From an uncultured Desulfobacterales bacterium (GTDB lineage: Bacteria; Desulfobacterota; Desulfobacteria; Desulfobacterales; JAHEIW01): a stretch of 64,000 bases of DNA. The position numbers were made by a program, and so were the translations under genes. Location of the stretch: the NCBI GenBank assembly GCA_947259495.1, contig CAMYLV010000021.1:35743-99742 (forward strand). The letters run 5' to 3'. Under the pieces are notes generated by a model. It made no database searches and had not been told where the DNA came from. It saw nothing but the letters and a program-made list of their open reading frames with translations. Shown here piece by piece: positions 34,539-44,000 of this stretch (positions are counted from its first letter, which is position 1; every line of letters starts with the position of its first letter).

Positions 34539-35784
34539 CCATCAGTTCGGATATATGGCAGACTCTGGTGCTCAGGCCATGTTTGCGCACCCCGTATGAC
34601 AGATGCATGATGCAGGCGGGGCAGGAGGTGATCAACAGGTCCGCACCGCTTTTTTGCAAATTGCTCATTTTGCGATCTAATACTTGCCGGGACAACTCGT
34701 AATGCGCGAACGCATAAGAGCCGGCTCCGCCGCAACACCAGTCCGCTTCGGTTAACGGTCGGAACTCGACTCCCGGCAGCCGATTTAGAATTTCGCCGGG
34801 CTCAGTAGTAAGTCCCTGCCCCCGGGCTGCATGACAGGGATGATGATACGTCACGGTGACGGCTGGATGCGACGCAGTTCCTGCCGCTTCCATTGAATGA
34901 ATCACTTGCACCACATCTTTTACGCGCGCAGAAACCATTACGGCTTTTTCATGTTGCCTTTCGGGTTCGCGAAAAAGCTGAGGATAATTCTTTAAAAAGG
35001 AGGCACAACTGGAGCAGTCGGTGACAATAACATCCAAATTTTCAGCGGCTATGATCGATAAATTCCGGCGGGCAAGTTTGCGCGCCGCTTTCAAATCACC
35101 ATAAGACCAGGCGGGCAGGCCGCAACAGCAATTTTCCAGAACGCGGACAGATTTGCCGATTTTTTTCAAAAGCTGCAGGGTCGCATGACCGGCATCCTGA
35201 CTGATGATATCAACACCGCAACCGACAAAATAACCGATCCGCAGAGATTGGCCGCTGCCGCTGTGCGCTCCGTTTTTGATTTTATCCCGCAGCGGTCGGG
35301 TGGGAAATCGTTCGACAATTTCATTAGCTTGCGCAAAATCACGGCCGAAAATTTTCAACAGTCCTAGGGCATGCGCCAGATCGGCAATGCCGGTATTTTT
35401 GCCCAGCGCCACCGCTCGCGCGGCCAGATGCAGTCGCCGCGGATACGGCAACAGATGGTCAAAGAGTAAACGATGAATGGGTTTGCGACCGACTTTTTCC
35501 AGATACTGGGCCCGGGCCTTAATGATCAAATCGGAAGTGGGGATCGCCGGAAAACAGTTGGCGGTGCAAGCACCGCAGAGCAAGCAATCAAAAAGCGGCG
35601 CTTCAACTTCCGGGGTCCATTCCAAACGTCCCTCGATGATGGCCCGCAAAAGAGCCAGGCGCCCGCGTGCCACGCCGGTCTCGTGTCCGGTGGACCGGAA
35701 TATCGGGCATGCCACCTGACAGAAACCGCAACGGTTGCAGTGAGAGATTTCGTCGTAATGTTCGGAAATGTCGGCACGATTCAT
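34534..35784 (-). CDS. glcF: Glycolate oxidase iron-sulfur subunit
   Basis: The 416-residue protein has two 4Fe-4S motifs at the N-terminus (CNRCGFCQVACPI and CLLCGACTANCFP) and two CCG domains (ENCCCGLPAW and DWCCGGAGSY), as in GlcF and LutA-type subunits. It should carry electrons from the flavoprotein to the quinone pool or another acceptor. It lies 180 bases after the GlcD-GlcE fusion on the same strand, which supports the GlcF assignment over LutA or heterodisulfide reductase-type proteins. Confidence 0.9.
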   Translation of the reverse strand: MNRADISEHYDEISHCNRCGFCQVACPIFRSTGHETGVARGRLALLRAIIEGRLEWTPEVEAPLFDCLLCGACTANCFPAIPTSDLIIKARAQYLEKVGRKPIHRLLFDHLLPYPRRLHLAARAVALGKNTGIADLAHALGLLKIFGRDFAQANEIVERFPTRPLRDKIKNGAHSGSGQSLRIGYFVGCGVDIISQDAGHATLQLLKKIGKSVRVLENCCCGLPAWSYGDLKAARKLARRNLSIIAAENLDVIVTDCSSCASFLKNYPQLFREPERQHEKAVMVSARVKDVVQVIHSMEAAGTASHPAVTVTYHHPCHAARGQGLTTEPGEILNRLPGVEFRPLTEADWCCGGAGSYAFAHYELSRQVLDRKMSNLQKSGADLLITSCPACIMHLSYGVRKHGLSTRVCHISELMV

Positions 35785-35834
35785 CTGAAAACCATCTGAT
35801 CAGCTAATTTAAATAAACAACCTGCCCGTTGTAT

Positions 35835-35943
35835 GTCGTCCGTTGTCCGTTGCACAAAATTCCGAATATGAGACAAGGACATAATTTAAATGGGAACGCT
35901 TAATGAATGGCTCAATTTAACCATTGACGACGGACCACTGATA
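35835..35943. repeat. Inverted phrase repeat (GTCCGTTGTC type)
   Basis: GTCGTCCGTTGTCCGTTG (35835-35852) is partly complementary to CATTGACGACGGACCACTG (35922-35940). They flank an AT-rich 70-base loop in the gap between glcF and the GlcD-GlcE gene. Confidence 0.5.
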
Positions 35944-35964
35944 ACTAGCGCTGAGCATTTATGC

Positions 35965-38568
35965 TCAGACTTTTCCCGGCAAGCGGCCTGGTGAAAAGAC
36001 ATGCTGCGGGTCCAATGCAGCCTTGATGCGGTGCATCACTTTCCATTGCGGCCGGTCAAAGCCGAAGACATCGTTATGCGCCTTGAAATCAACAGTAGCC
36101 TTTTCCATCACCACATGACCGCCCAGTCGATCGCCGGCGTCGCACAGCTGATCCCACAGGCCGTTGTGCATGTTTTCAAAACCGGCAAAGATTCGGCCAC
36201 ACCCGCAGTCTAAAAATAATTGGGGCTCCGGTAACCACTTATCCAGCATCTGAACAAACCCGAGCATCTGGTCAAGGGGCAAATCGGTCCGCAGGATAAA
36301 AGCCGCCTGTGACAGCTCCGTATAGGTGCTTTTAAAAATTCCATCCTGAACAGAATAGTCCTGTTCTCGGCTTATCATCAGGCCGGTCTTTTCAAATAAA
36401 ATTCGTGTTCTTTTAAGCTGTTCTGTGACGGTTTTATCAAACCCCTCAAATCCGATCTCCAGTTTGCAGCGCCGGCGCGTAATTTCATCGCCCTGCCCAT
36501 TTACAGGCATAATCACAACAAAAACCGGTATCACTCGGGATGTGATCACCTCGGAAGCCAGAGCAGCACAGGCCGCCAATTGACCTTCAGCACCGATAAC
36601 GCTGCAACGTTCGGGTATGGTCATGACGCGACAGGTCAACTCCGTAATCAGGCCCAACGATCCGGCAGAACCGATCATCAACCGCGTCATGTCGTAGCCG
36701 GCTACATTTTTTACCACTTTGCCGCCGGTTGAAATTCTTTGACCGCTGCCATTCAAAAAGCGCAAGCCCAGGACAAGATCTCGCGGGGCCCCGTAGTGCA
36801 TGCGCTCCGGTCCGCAGGCCGCCAATGCCATCACGCCGCCAATGGAATGATCCTGAACCGAAAAAGAAGGCCGGACGGGCAGCCACTGATTATGCTCGGA
36901 AAGTTGACGTTGGAGAACATCAAGGACAACACCCGCCCCGACCGATACGAACTGATTGTAAGGGTCAAATTCAAGAATCCCGTCAAGAGCAGCGCTATAT
37001 AGATTTTCACAGTCTCTGTCGGGCAAGTTACCGAAATGCGGAAAAGTATCGCAGCCGACGGGTATCAAGGCCTTTCCGCTGGCAGCGGCGCTTTGAATTG
37101 TTGCGCTAATTTTTTTTTCGATCGCACGCTGGGTTTCGGTACTGATAAACTGCCGGTGAGATTGCGCTTTGGTGGTGTTTTCTTTTGGGTCGAATGCCGG
37201 AATGACTTTGCCGGGATTTAGCAGTCTATCCGGATCAAACGCTTGCTGTAAGCCTCGCTGAGCAGCAAAATCAACTTCTGAAAAAATCAGGCGCATGGCA
37301 TTTATTTTTTCCAGACCCACGCCGTGTTCACCGGAAATGGTGCCACCCAGCTCAACGCAGGCTTCCATGATTTCCCAGCCCGCTTTTTTCACCCGTTTGA
37401 GCTGATCGGCATCCCGGGAATCAAAAAATATCAACGGATGTAAATTGCCGTCGCCGGCATGAAACACATTGCCGTGCTTAAAATCATATTTATGAACAAT
37501 CTCTGCAACCCTGGCCAGCGCTTCTGGCAGCTTTGTTCGCGGCACCGTACAATCGTTGACCAGATAATTAGGTGCCAGACGGGCAACTGCACCAAACGCG
37601 CCGCGCCGACCTTCCCAGAGGCGGTTGCGTTGTGCATCATCTTTGGCTTCGCGAATATCACGACAGTGATTTTTACGACATAGTTCGCTGATTTGGGTGA
37701 CCTGATCCTTGAGACCAACAGAGAGGCCTTCCACCTCAACGATCAAAACAGCAGCCGCATCCCGGGGATAGCCGCAGGCATAACTGTCTTCGACCGCATT
37801 GAGTATCGGGGCATCCATCATTTCCAGGGTGGCCGGTAAAATACCGGCCGAGATAATATCCGATACCGATTGCGCCGCATCGCTAATATCATCATAGATA
37901 ACGAGCAGGGTAATAATTTTTTCGGGTAGCGGGAGGATGCGCACCGTAACTTCGGTCACAATACCCATGGTGCCCTCGCTGCCGACCAGAACACCGCGAA
38001 GATCATATCCCGGTGGGTCACAGGCACACCCGCCGACTCGAACGATCTCGCCGCTGGATAGAACAACGTCCATACCCAGGATGTGGTTGGTGGTAACACC
38101 ATATTTCAGACAGCGGGGGCCCCCGGAATTTTCACCCACATTGCCGCCCAGGGTAGCCACTTTCTGACTGGCGGGATCGGGCGCATAAAAAAAGCCCAGC
38201 GGAGCCAGCACATTTTGAAGCTCTAAGTTTGTTACACCGGACTGCACCACCGCGCAGCGCCGTTGAGGTGAAATTTCGATGATGCGATTTAAGCGCGACA
38301 GACAGATGACCACACCGCCTGATACCATTACAGTGCCGCCCGAAAGATTGGTGCCAAACCCGCGCGGGACAAAGGGGATGCCGGCCTGACGTGACATTTT
38401 AACAACCCGGGCCACCTCACCGGTATCGCCCGGAAAAACAACGACACCGGGTTGCCCTTTTGCCAGCGAAGCATCATAGGAGTACAGTTCGGTTTCCGCA
38501 CGCGACACTGATGTCTGGGCATCGCCGACAATTCGTCGAAGATCATCGATAAGTTGATTGGTTATCAT
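35965..38568 (-). CDS. GlcD-GlcE fusion, FAD-binding glycolate/lactate-type dehydrogenase
   Basis: The 867-residue protein joins two FAD-linked oxidase modules. Residues 1-460 are a full GlcD: VPRGFGTNLSGG and TLGGNVGENSGGPR for FAD, HAGDGNLHPLI and GEHGVGLEK in the cap, RLLNPGKVIP at the end. A linker follows, then a GlcE-like half (about 490-867) with SIGGVMALAACGPERMHYG, GGKVVKNVAGYDM and a final FSPGRLPGK. In E. coli GlcD and GlcE are separate subunits. It should oxidise glycolate or a similar 2-hydroxy acid with GlcF downstream. ATG 38568; the glyoxylate aminotransferase is upstream. Confidence 0.92.
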   Translation of the reverse strand: MITNQLIDDLRRIVGDAQTSVSRAETELYSYDASLAKGQPGVVVFPGDTGEVARVVKMSRQAGIPFVPRGFGTNLSGGTVMVSGGVVICLSRLNRIIEISPQRRCAVVQSGVTNLELQNVLAPLGFFYAPDPASQKVATLGGNVGENSGGPRCLKYGVTTNHILGMDVVLSSGEIVRVGGCACDPPGYDLRGVLVGSEGTMGIVTEVTVRILPLPEKIITLLVIYDDISDAAQSVSDIISAGILPATLEMMDAPILNAVEDSYACGYPRDAAAVLIVEVEGLSVGLKDQVTQISELCRKNHCRDIREAKDDAQRNRLWEGRRGAFGAVARLAPNYLVNDCTVPRTKLPEALARVAEIVHKYDFKHGNVFHAGDGNLHPLIFFDSRDADQLKRVKKAGWEIMEACVELGGTISGEHGVGLEKINAMRLIFSEVDFAAQRGLQQAFDPDRLLNPGKVIPAFDPKENTTKAQSHRQFISTETQRAIEKKISATIQSAAASGKALIPVGCDTFPHFGNLPDRDCENLYSAALDGILEFDPYNQFVSVGAGVVLDVLQRQLSEHNQWLPVRPSFSVQDHSIGGVMALAACGPERMHYGAPRDLVLGLRFLNGSGQRISTGGKVVKNVAGYDMTRLMIGSAGSLGLITELTCRVMTIPERCSVIGAEGQLAACAALASEVITSRVIPVFVVIMPVNGQGDEITRRRCKLEIGFEGFDKTVTEQLKRTRILFEKTGLMISREQDYSVQDGIFKSTYTELSQAAFILRTDLPLDQMLGFVQMLDKWLPEPQLFLDCGCGRIFAGFENMHNGLWDQLCDAGDRLGGHVVMEKATVDFKAHNDVFGFDRPQWKVMHRIKAALDPQHVFSPGRLPGKV

Positions 38569-38574
38569 GTTCTT

Positions 38575-38660
38575 TCAGTATCGAATATCGAACAAGGAAT
38601 GTCGAAGTAAGAAGTGCTACTCATTTTTCAATACTTCGATATTCATTATTCGGTGTTCTG
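38575..38660. repeat. Inverted phrase repeat (TCGAATATCGAAC type)
   Basis: The left arm (38575-38610) reiterates TCGAATATCGAAC/AATGTCGAAG. The right arm (38630-38660) gives the complement (ACTTCGATATTCATTATTCGG). The arms span the gap between the aminotransferase stop and the GlcD-GlcE start. Confidence 0.6.
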
Positions 38661-38727
38661 CGGTTCAATCCCATGTCGCTTTATACCCGATGGATTCAAG
38701 CATAGCGAGTTCCGCGAATTACCCGGA

Positions 38728-39903
38728 TCAGGCATTCAGCAGCAACATGGAGGCTTCGGAGCCGGCTGACAGATTGGTTTTAAAGCCCTGTACGGCCAAC
38801 GCCCGGCTGATGGCCGACAGGAAAAACAGGACATTTTCAGCTGAAGAAGAATATCCCATCAACCCCACACGCCAGACCCGGCCGGCCAGCGCCCCCAATC
38901 CGGCCCCAATCTCCAGATTGAATGTCTCCAGCAAATAACTGCGCACCTTGGCTTCATCCACCCCCTCGGGTACGCGAATTGTGTTCAGAGTCGGCAGGCG
39001 GTGCTCGGGTTTGACCAGCATCTCCAGTCCCATTGCCTCTACTCCGGCAACCAGCGCCTGATGGTTTTTTAAATGGCGCTCAAAACGATTCTGTAAACCT
39101 TCATCTTCAATCAGCAAAAGTGCTTCCAGAAGTGCATAATTCAGCGTGCTTGAGCTGGTATGATGATAAACTCGGGGGGTAGATCCCCAGTATTGGTCCA
39201 GCAGAGTGATATCAAGATACCAGCTGCGGATTGGATGTTTGCGGTTCCTGGCGGCCTCGATCGCCCGGTCGCTAAAGGTAACCGGCGCCAGGCCCGGGGG
39301 AGCGCCGATGCATTTCTGGGAGCAGCTGTAGGCTGCATCCAGCCCCCATTCATCGGTCTTGATTTCGACACCGCCCAGTGAGGTCACCGTATCGAGCAGG
39401 ACCATGGTGCCATTTTCCTTTGCCAGCCGTAAGATATCATCCATTGGCTGGCGTACCCCGGTAGAAGTTTCGGCATGCACGAGCGCAATGAGTTTATACC
39501 CTTTGTTCTGAAACGCTTCTTCGACCCGTTGCGGATCCGTCGGTTGGCCCCATTCACCTTCAATTACCGTTACTTCGGCTTCCTGACGTTCAGCCATTTG
39601 CCGTAATCGATCGCCAAAATACCCGTGCACGCATACCAGAACCGGATCTCCGGGTTCCAGCAGGTTCGCCACACAGGCCTCCATTCCCGAAGTACCCGTG
39701 CCCGGGGTTGCATGAGTCAACCTGTTTTGGGTCTGAAACACCTGGCGCAGCTGGTCGCCGATCTGGTCTAACGTTTTAAAATACGCCGGGTCCATATGAC
39801 CGATGACCGGCGATGTCAGCGCTCGGTATACCCGTGGATGTATATCCAGCGGACCGGGCCCCATCAACTTTCTGAGCGGAGCTTCAGTCGAATTTGATCT
39901 CAT
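38728..39903 (-). CDS. Alanine/serine--glyoxylate aminotransferase family protein
   Basis: The 391-residue class V aminotransferase has GPGPLDIHPRV at the start, the substrate segment HAETSTGVRQPM, the PLP aspartate in LLDTVTSLGGVE and the PLP lysine in YSCSQKCIGAPPG (Lys197). It matches alanine-glyoxylate/serine-pyruvate aminotransferases. With GlcDE and GlcF downstream it would convert glyoxylate to glycine. ATG 39903 has AAGGAG upstream. It is the first gene of the block. Confidence 0.9.
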   Translation of the reverse strand: MRSNSTEAPLRKLMGPGPLDIHPRVYRALTSPVIGHMDPAYFKTLDQIGDQLRQVFQTQNRLTHATPGTGTSGMEACVANLLEPGDPVLVCVHGYFGDRLRQMAERQEAEVTVIEGEWGQPTDPQRVEEAFQNKGYKLIALVHAETSTGVRQPMDDILRLAKENGTMVLLDTVTSLGGVEIKTDEWGLDAAYSCSQKCIGAPPGLAPVTFSDRAIEAARNRKHPIRSWYLDITLLDQYWGSTPRVYHHTSSSTLNYALLEALLLIEDEGLQNRFERHLKNHQALVAGVEAMGLEMLVKPEHRLPTLNTIRVPEGVDEAKVRSYLLETFNLEIGAGLGALAGRVWRVGLMGYSSSAENVLFFLSAISRALAVQGFKTNLSAGSEASMLLLNA

Positions 39904-40272
39904 AAAGCAACTCCTTATGATAAAATTAGACAGAAACGGGTTGGAATTTGAAAAAAAGATTCGGGTGACGGAATCATCTAAAACCCCTTGCAGGTCTTAT
40001 CTGTAAATCGCATGTTGGTGCCGGCTAAATAAGGCGAGTATAAAGAGATGCGGCTGCAGTGTCAACAAGGAGCACCCTGCCGGATTTTAATTAGTAGCTA
40101 CCCCTTGAAGCAGTATTATTTTCGGATAGGCACTAATTAGATTTGATCCGGCCGGATATAATTTCGGGATGTGCGACATCGCTAAAAATAAATCCAAAAT
40201 ATTTTACAAAATACGTTAAATAGGTTACACAGCTAGTATTACAGCCCGATTCAGATAACAGGTTTTATAGCG
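39904..40272. other. Divergent intergenic gap, no gene seen
   Basis: The gap holds promoters for the divergent aminotransferase and B12-activation genes, but I cannot assign a convincing -35/-10 pair. A 17-base word CGGATAGGCACTAATTA (40123-40139) recurs with one mismatch after dnaK. Confidence 0.45.
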
Positions 40273-40950
40273 ATGGATATTTTAAAAAATATACCGGTCA
40301 AAGTCGACCCGCAAAAAGTCAGAAAAATCCTGCGTCTGGAACGCAACAGGGATGCTCAACTCGTTGAAAGTCTCATCGAAAAGGCCAAAACCCGTATCGT
40401 GCCCCAAGCAGCGTTTAAGCTGTGTTATATCGATGAAAAAATGGATGATGCGGTCATAGTCGAAGGCCTGCATTTGCAGAGCAAGATATTGCGCAAGAAT
40501 CTGGATGCAGTGGAACGGCTTTTCCCGTATGTGGTAACGCTCGGACCCGGGCTGGCAGAAACTTTCGGTGGGACAAATGACCCGCTGGAGAAATATTATC
40601 TTGATGTTATCGGCAATGTTGCTTTAAATGCTGCCCGCAAACATCTCCATGATCACCTGTGTAAAAAATTTGCCTTAAAAAAAATTTCGTTTATGAGTCC
40701 CGGATCGCTGCAGGAATGGCCCATTGAGGCCCAGAGCCAACTGTTTCAATTGCTAACAGATGTAGAGGGCGCCATTGGCGTCCGTCTGACGCCTTCCTTT
40801 CTGATGATTCCCACAAAATCCGTATCCGGAATTTATTTTCAGACCGAGGTTTCTTTTTTTAACTGCCAGCTATGCCAACGCGGACAATGCCCGGGCAGAA
40901 AAGCACGCTATGATGAAAATCTGGCACGAGATTATGGGATAATTGAATAA
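40273..40950 (+). CDS. Standalone B12-dependent methionine synthase activation domain protein
   Basis: The 225-residue protein resembles the AdoMet-binding reactivation domain of MetH (VVTLGPGLAETF, FMSPGSLQEWPIEAQ, RLTPSFLMIPTKSVSG) and ends in a Cys cluster (NCQLCQRGQCPGRK, about 200-213). In MetH this domain binds AdoMet to re-methylate the cobalamin. Standalone copies with C-terminal cysteines occur in anaerobes near corrinoid methyltransferases or split methionine synthases. No MetH core is adjacent. The cysteines could bind metal or an Fe-S cluster (inference). Confidence 0.85.
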   Translation: MDILKNIPVKVDPQKVRKILRLERNRDAQLVESLIEKAKTRIVPQAAFKLCYIDEKMDDAVIVEGLHLQSKILRKNLDAVERLFPYVVTLGPGLAETFGGTNDPLEKYYLDVIGNVALNAARKHLHDHLCKKFALKKISFMSPGSLQEWPIEAQSQLFQLLTDVEGAIGVRLTPSFLMIPTKSVSGIYFQTEVSFFNCQLCQRGQCPGRKARYDENLARDYGIIE

Positions 40951-41010
40951 ATTGGCCAATAAATACTTAAAATTAAAAGCCTGCCCAGAAATGGGTTAGC
41001 GGAGATTTTT

Positions 41011-41039
41011 TAGTTTTCCGCCCTCTCAGCGGAAAACTA
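41011..41039. repeat. Hairpin related to the element's middle module
   Basis: TAGTTTTCCGC (41011-41021) pairs perfectly with GCGGAAAACTA (41029-41039). Together with the following AAGGAACC it resembles the TTTTTCCGC/GCGGAAAAA hairpin plus AAAGGCACGG of the long element. It lies between convergent genes. Confidence 0.5.
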
Positions 41040-41079
41040 AAGGAACCTTTACACTGCGTCTCTGCGGTGAAGATATCAT

Positions 41080-44000
41080 CTATCCCGAAGGCTGCTTCAG
41101 CCGGGTGAGACGCTCTTTGGCAAAATCATATTCCAGCCATGTATCCAGAAAAGAACCCAGTGCTTCTCTATAGTGTTTAATCGCTTTCTGTTTGTCTCCG
41201 GCCCCTTCAGCCCAGAGCCCGACAGCTGAGTGGGCGGTGAGAAGGTTTTCAGGGCTCTCACCAGCCTTTTCCAGCAGCGATCTTTCGGTCTGATTGCCCA
41301 ACAGATAATCGCTGATCGTCAGATACCACGGATCCATTGTTCGTGCGGCGAATGCTTCAAGACTTAATCGGGCCTCATCCGCAAGGCCCTGTTTGTTTAA
41401 TATCCCGACTTTTAAAATTCCCAAACTCATCCGATCTGCGTTTTGGCGGCCGCCGCTATTTAAAAAAGTGCGGATGTATTCCAGTGATTGCGCCCAATCT
41501 TCGTCAGCAGCGCTGTAAAAAGCCAGTGCCACGAAAACCTTGCGGTTGTCGGGATATATCTCGGCTATTTTGGTGAGCACTTCCCGCTTTTCTGTGATCG
41601 CCACCGTCTCATCTATAAATCTGGCCATCAATTGGGGCAACTCGGCTTTAAGCTTTGCGTCTTTGTCCAGCTTATCATTGACGCTTTTATTAAAGGCCTC
41701 TATGTCCCGGCTGTACGCTTTCCACTGCGCTTTGGTCTTCAGTGCATTTCGCCGCCGTTTCTGCAGTTGTTCCAGTTTGGCGCGCACCACGAAAAACTCC
41801 CAGGCATCTGAATCGGCGGTAAGCACCGCTTCTCTGAGCAGCTTTTCAGCGCCCTCCCAATCCTGCCGTTCGGCCCGGATAAGGCTGATCGCATAAAACA
41901 GCCAGCTTTTTTCAGCATCCGTATGCCAGCTGTCTAAGGCCGAGACTTCATCGATCAGATCCTCCAGAACCCGGACCAGATGTCCTTGAAACTCACCCGG
42001 GGAACGCCAGTCTAAAGCCAGCAATTGTTCGCGATAAGGGCTGCGCGCACCTTCACCCGCAAGCCAGTCTATTAAAAACTGCATCAGTCTGGCTTCCGGA
42101 TTTTCGGGATCCATGGATAGGGTTTTTGAAAAAAGTTTGGCAGCACCCTGGGTATCCCCGGTGCAATAATGCATCATACCGGCTGCCATGATCATCTCCG
42201 GCTGCGGGTTGGCCTTGAGTTCTTCATCGGCCAAAGCCTGGGCTTCGGCCCACATTCCTTCGGAGGCTTTTTTCTTGATCTCTTCCAGCGATTTCTCAAT
42301 TGAAAAATCCAATTCACCATTCCACTTGGCCTGGCCGGCCTTTAATTCTTCAAGAAACTTTGCCGCATTCGTAATGGGTAAAACCATGCCCAGATCCCAG
42401 CGGGGGGTTGCGGTCATCATCAGGCCCTGGGCAACATCCATGGCGACGCCGGCGGCGATACCAATCACTTTGCCCCGCACATCGATCATCGGTCCGCCGC
42501 TGTTACCTCCATAAAGCGACGTATCGACCTGGAGCACATTTTCGAAAGATCGGCGCACATTGCCACCGGTTACACTGGCGTTAACCGCTTCGTCCTGGGT
42601 TCGGCTGCCCAGCGGAAACCCGATGGTGATAAGTCGCGAGAGTTTGGGAACACTTTTAGAATCCAGCTTCAAGTCCAACGGCAACGGCTCCAGCCCTTCC
42701 GGCACCCGGTCAATTTTTACGACGGCAAAATCATCTCTGAGCGGTGCGGTGATCACCTGGCGGGTTTGGACCGGTGGTTTGGGCACACCGGCAATAGACA
42801 GGCGCGGTTCGGATTCGGTGCTGTAAGCATTTTCGATGAAATAAACATCGGTCAAATCCGGGCTTTCAATCAGGCGGGAAACACGGTTAAAGGCCCGCGC
42901 GCCTTCAAACCATAAAAATATCCGGTATTTTAATTCCGGCATCTTGTCAACTTGCATGAAATGCTGGACAGTGGATAGAAGATTGGAGTCCTCCAGCCAG
43001 GGGCAGACCACATGTCGACTGGTCAGCATATAGCCATCGCTGTCCACCAAAAAAGCCGTGCCCTCAGCCAGATTGCGATACATTTGTTCATTCTCGATTT
43101 CCAACCAGTACTCAACCAGTATAAAAGCGATCGACGGTGAGTATTGATTGGCATAGTCCTCCAGGCGGTTTTCAAAACCCGCTTTCCGCTGGCTAAGCTG
43201 ATACCAGGCCAAAAAACCGGCCATCGACAGAATAATGATTAAAACGGCCAGTATGCTGATACGATTCTGAAGCCCTTTTATCGTCAGCCTTCGTGCAATC
43301 GCGGCCGGGGGGGGCAGGGGTTCTGCTTTTACTTCAACGGGTCTTTCTTTAACTCGCGCCAGCGATACAGCCACCTCGGCCATGGACCGGGGCCGCATAT
43401 CCGGATCATCGGCCAGCATGACTTTGAGCAGCACTTTGGCCGCCTCCGGTAAATTAAGCTCATCGACTTTGGCCAGATAATCGGTGGTTTCCAGGTCAGC
43501 GGATAACAGCTCTACGAAAATTTTACCCAGCGACCAGATATCACTTCTGAAATCAAGGGGACGATGGTTGACGATATCCGGGTGCACGTTCAGCAAGTTT
43601 TTTAGCATGGATCCGGGCCGGTCGAGCTTGGGATCAAAAAACCGAGAAAGCTTATAGTCAATTTTGACCTGGAGCTTCCCGCTTTCAGCCCTTACCAGCA
43701 TAATGTCGTTTAAAATGAGATGGGGTATAAAGTAGCCCTCCTGGTGAAGCACGGTGAGAATGGAGGCCATCTGAAAAAACAGGTCTAGGGCCATCTGGTG
43801 ATCCTGCAAGCGTCCGGATGTCAGCAAAGAACCCCAGCTTTCGGTGTCGATCCATTCGCTGATCCGATACCAGAGCCCGTCGGTTGATTGTCGAATGGCA
43901 TAATGACGAACGAAGCCTTTATCAGGCAGCTTTTTGAGGCGCTCCAGCTCCTGAGTGAGCCTGACGGCCACTTTTTCGTCAACCCCCGATTGGGGTGTAA

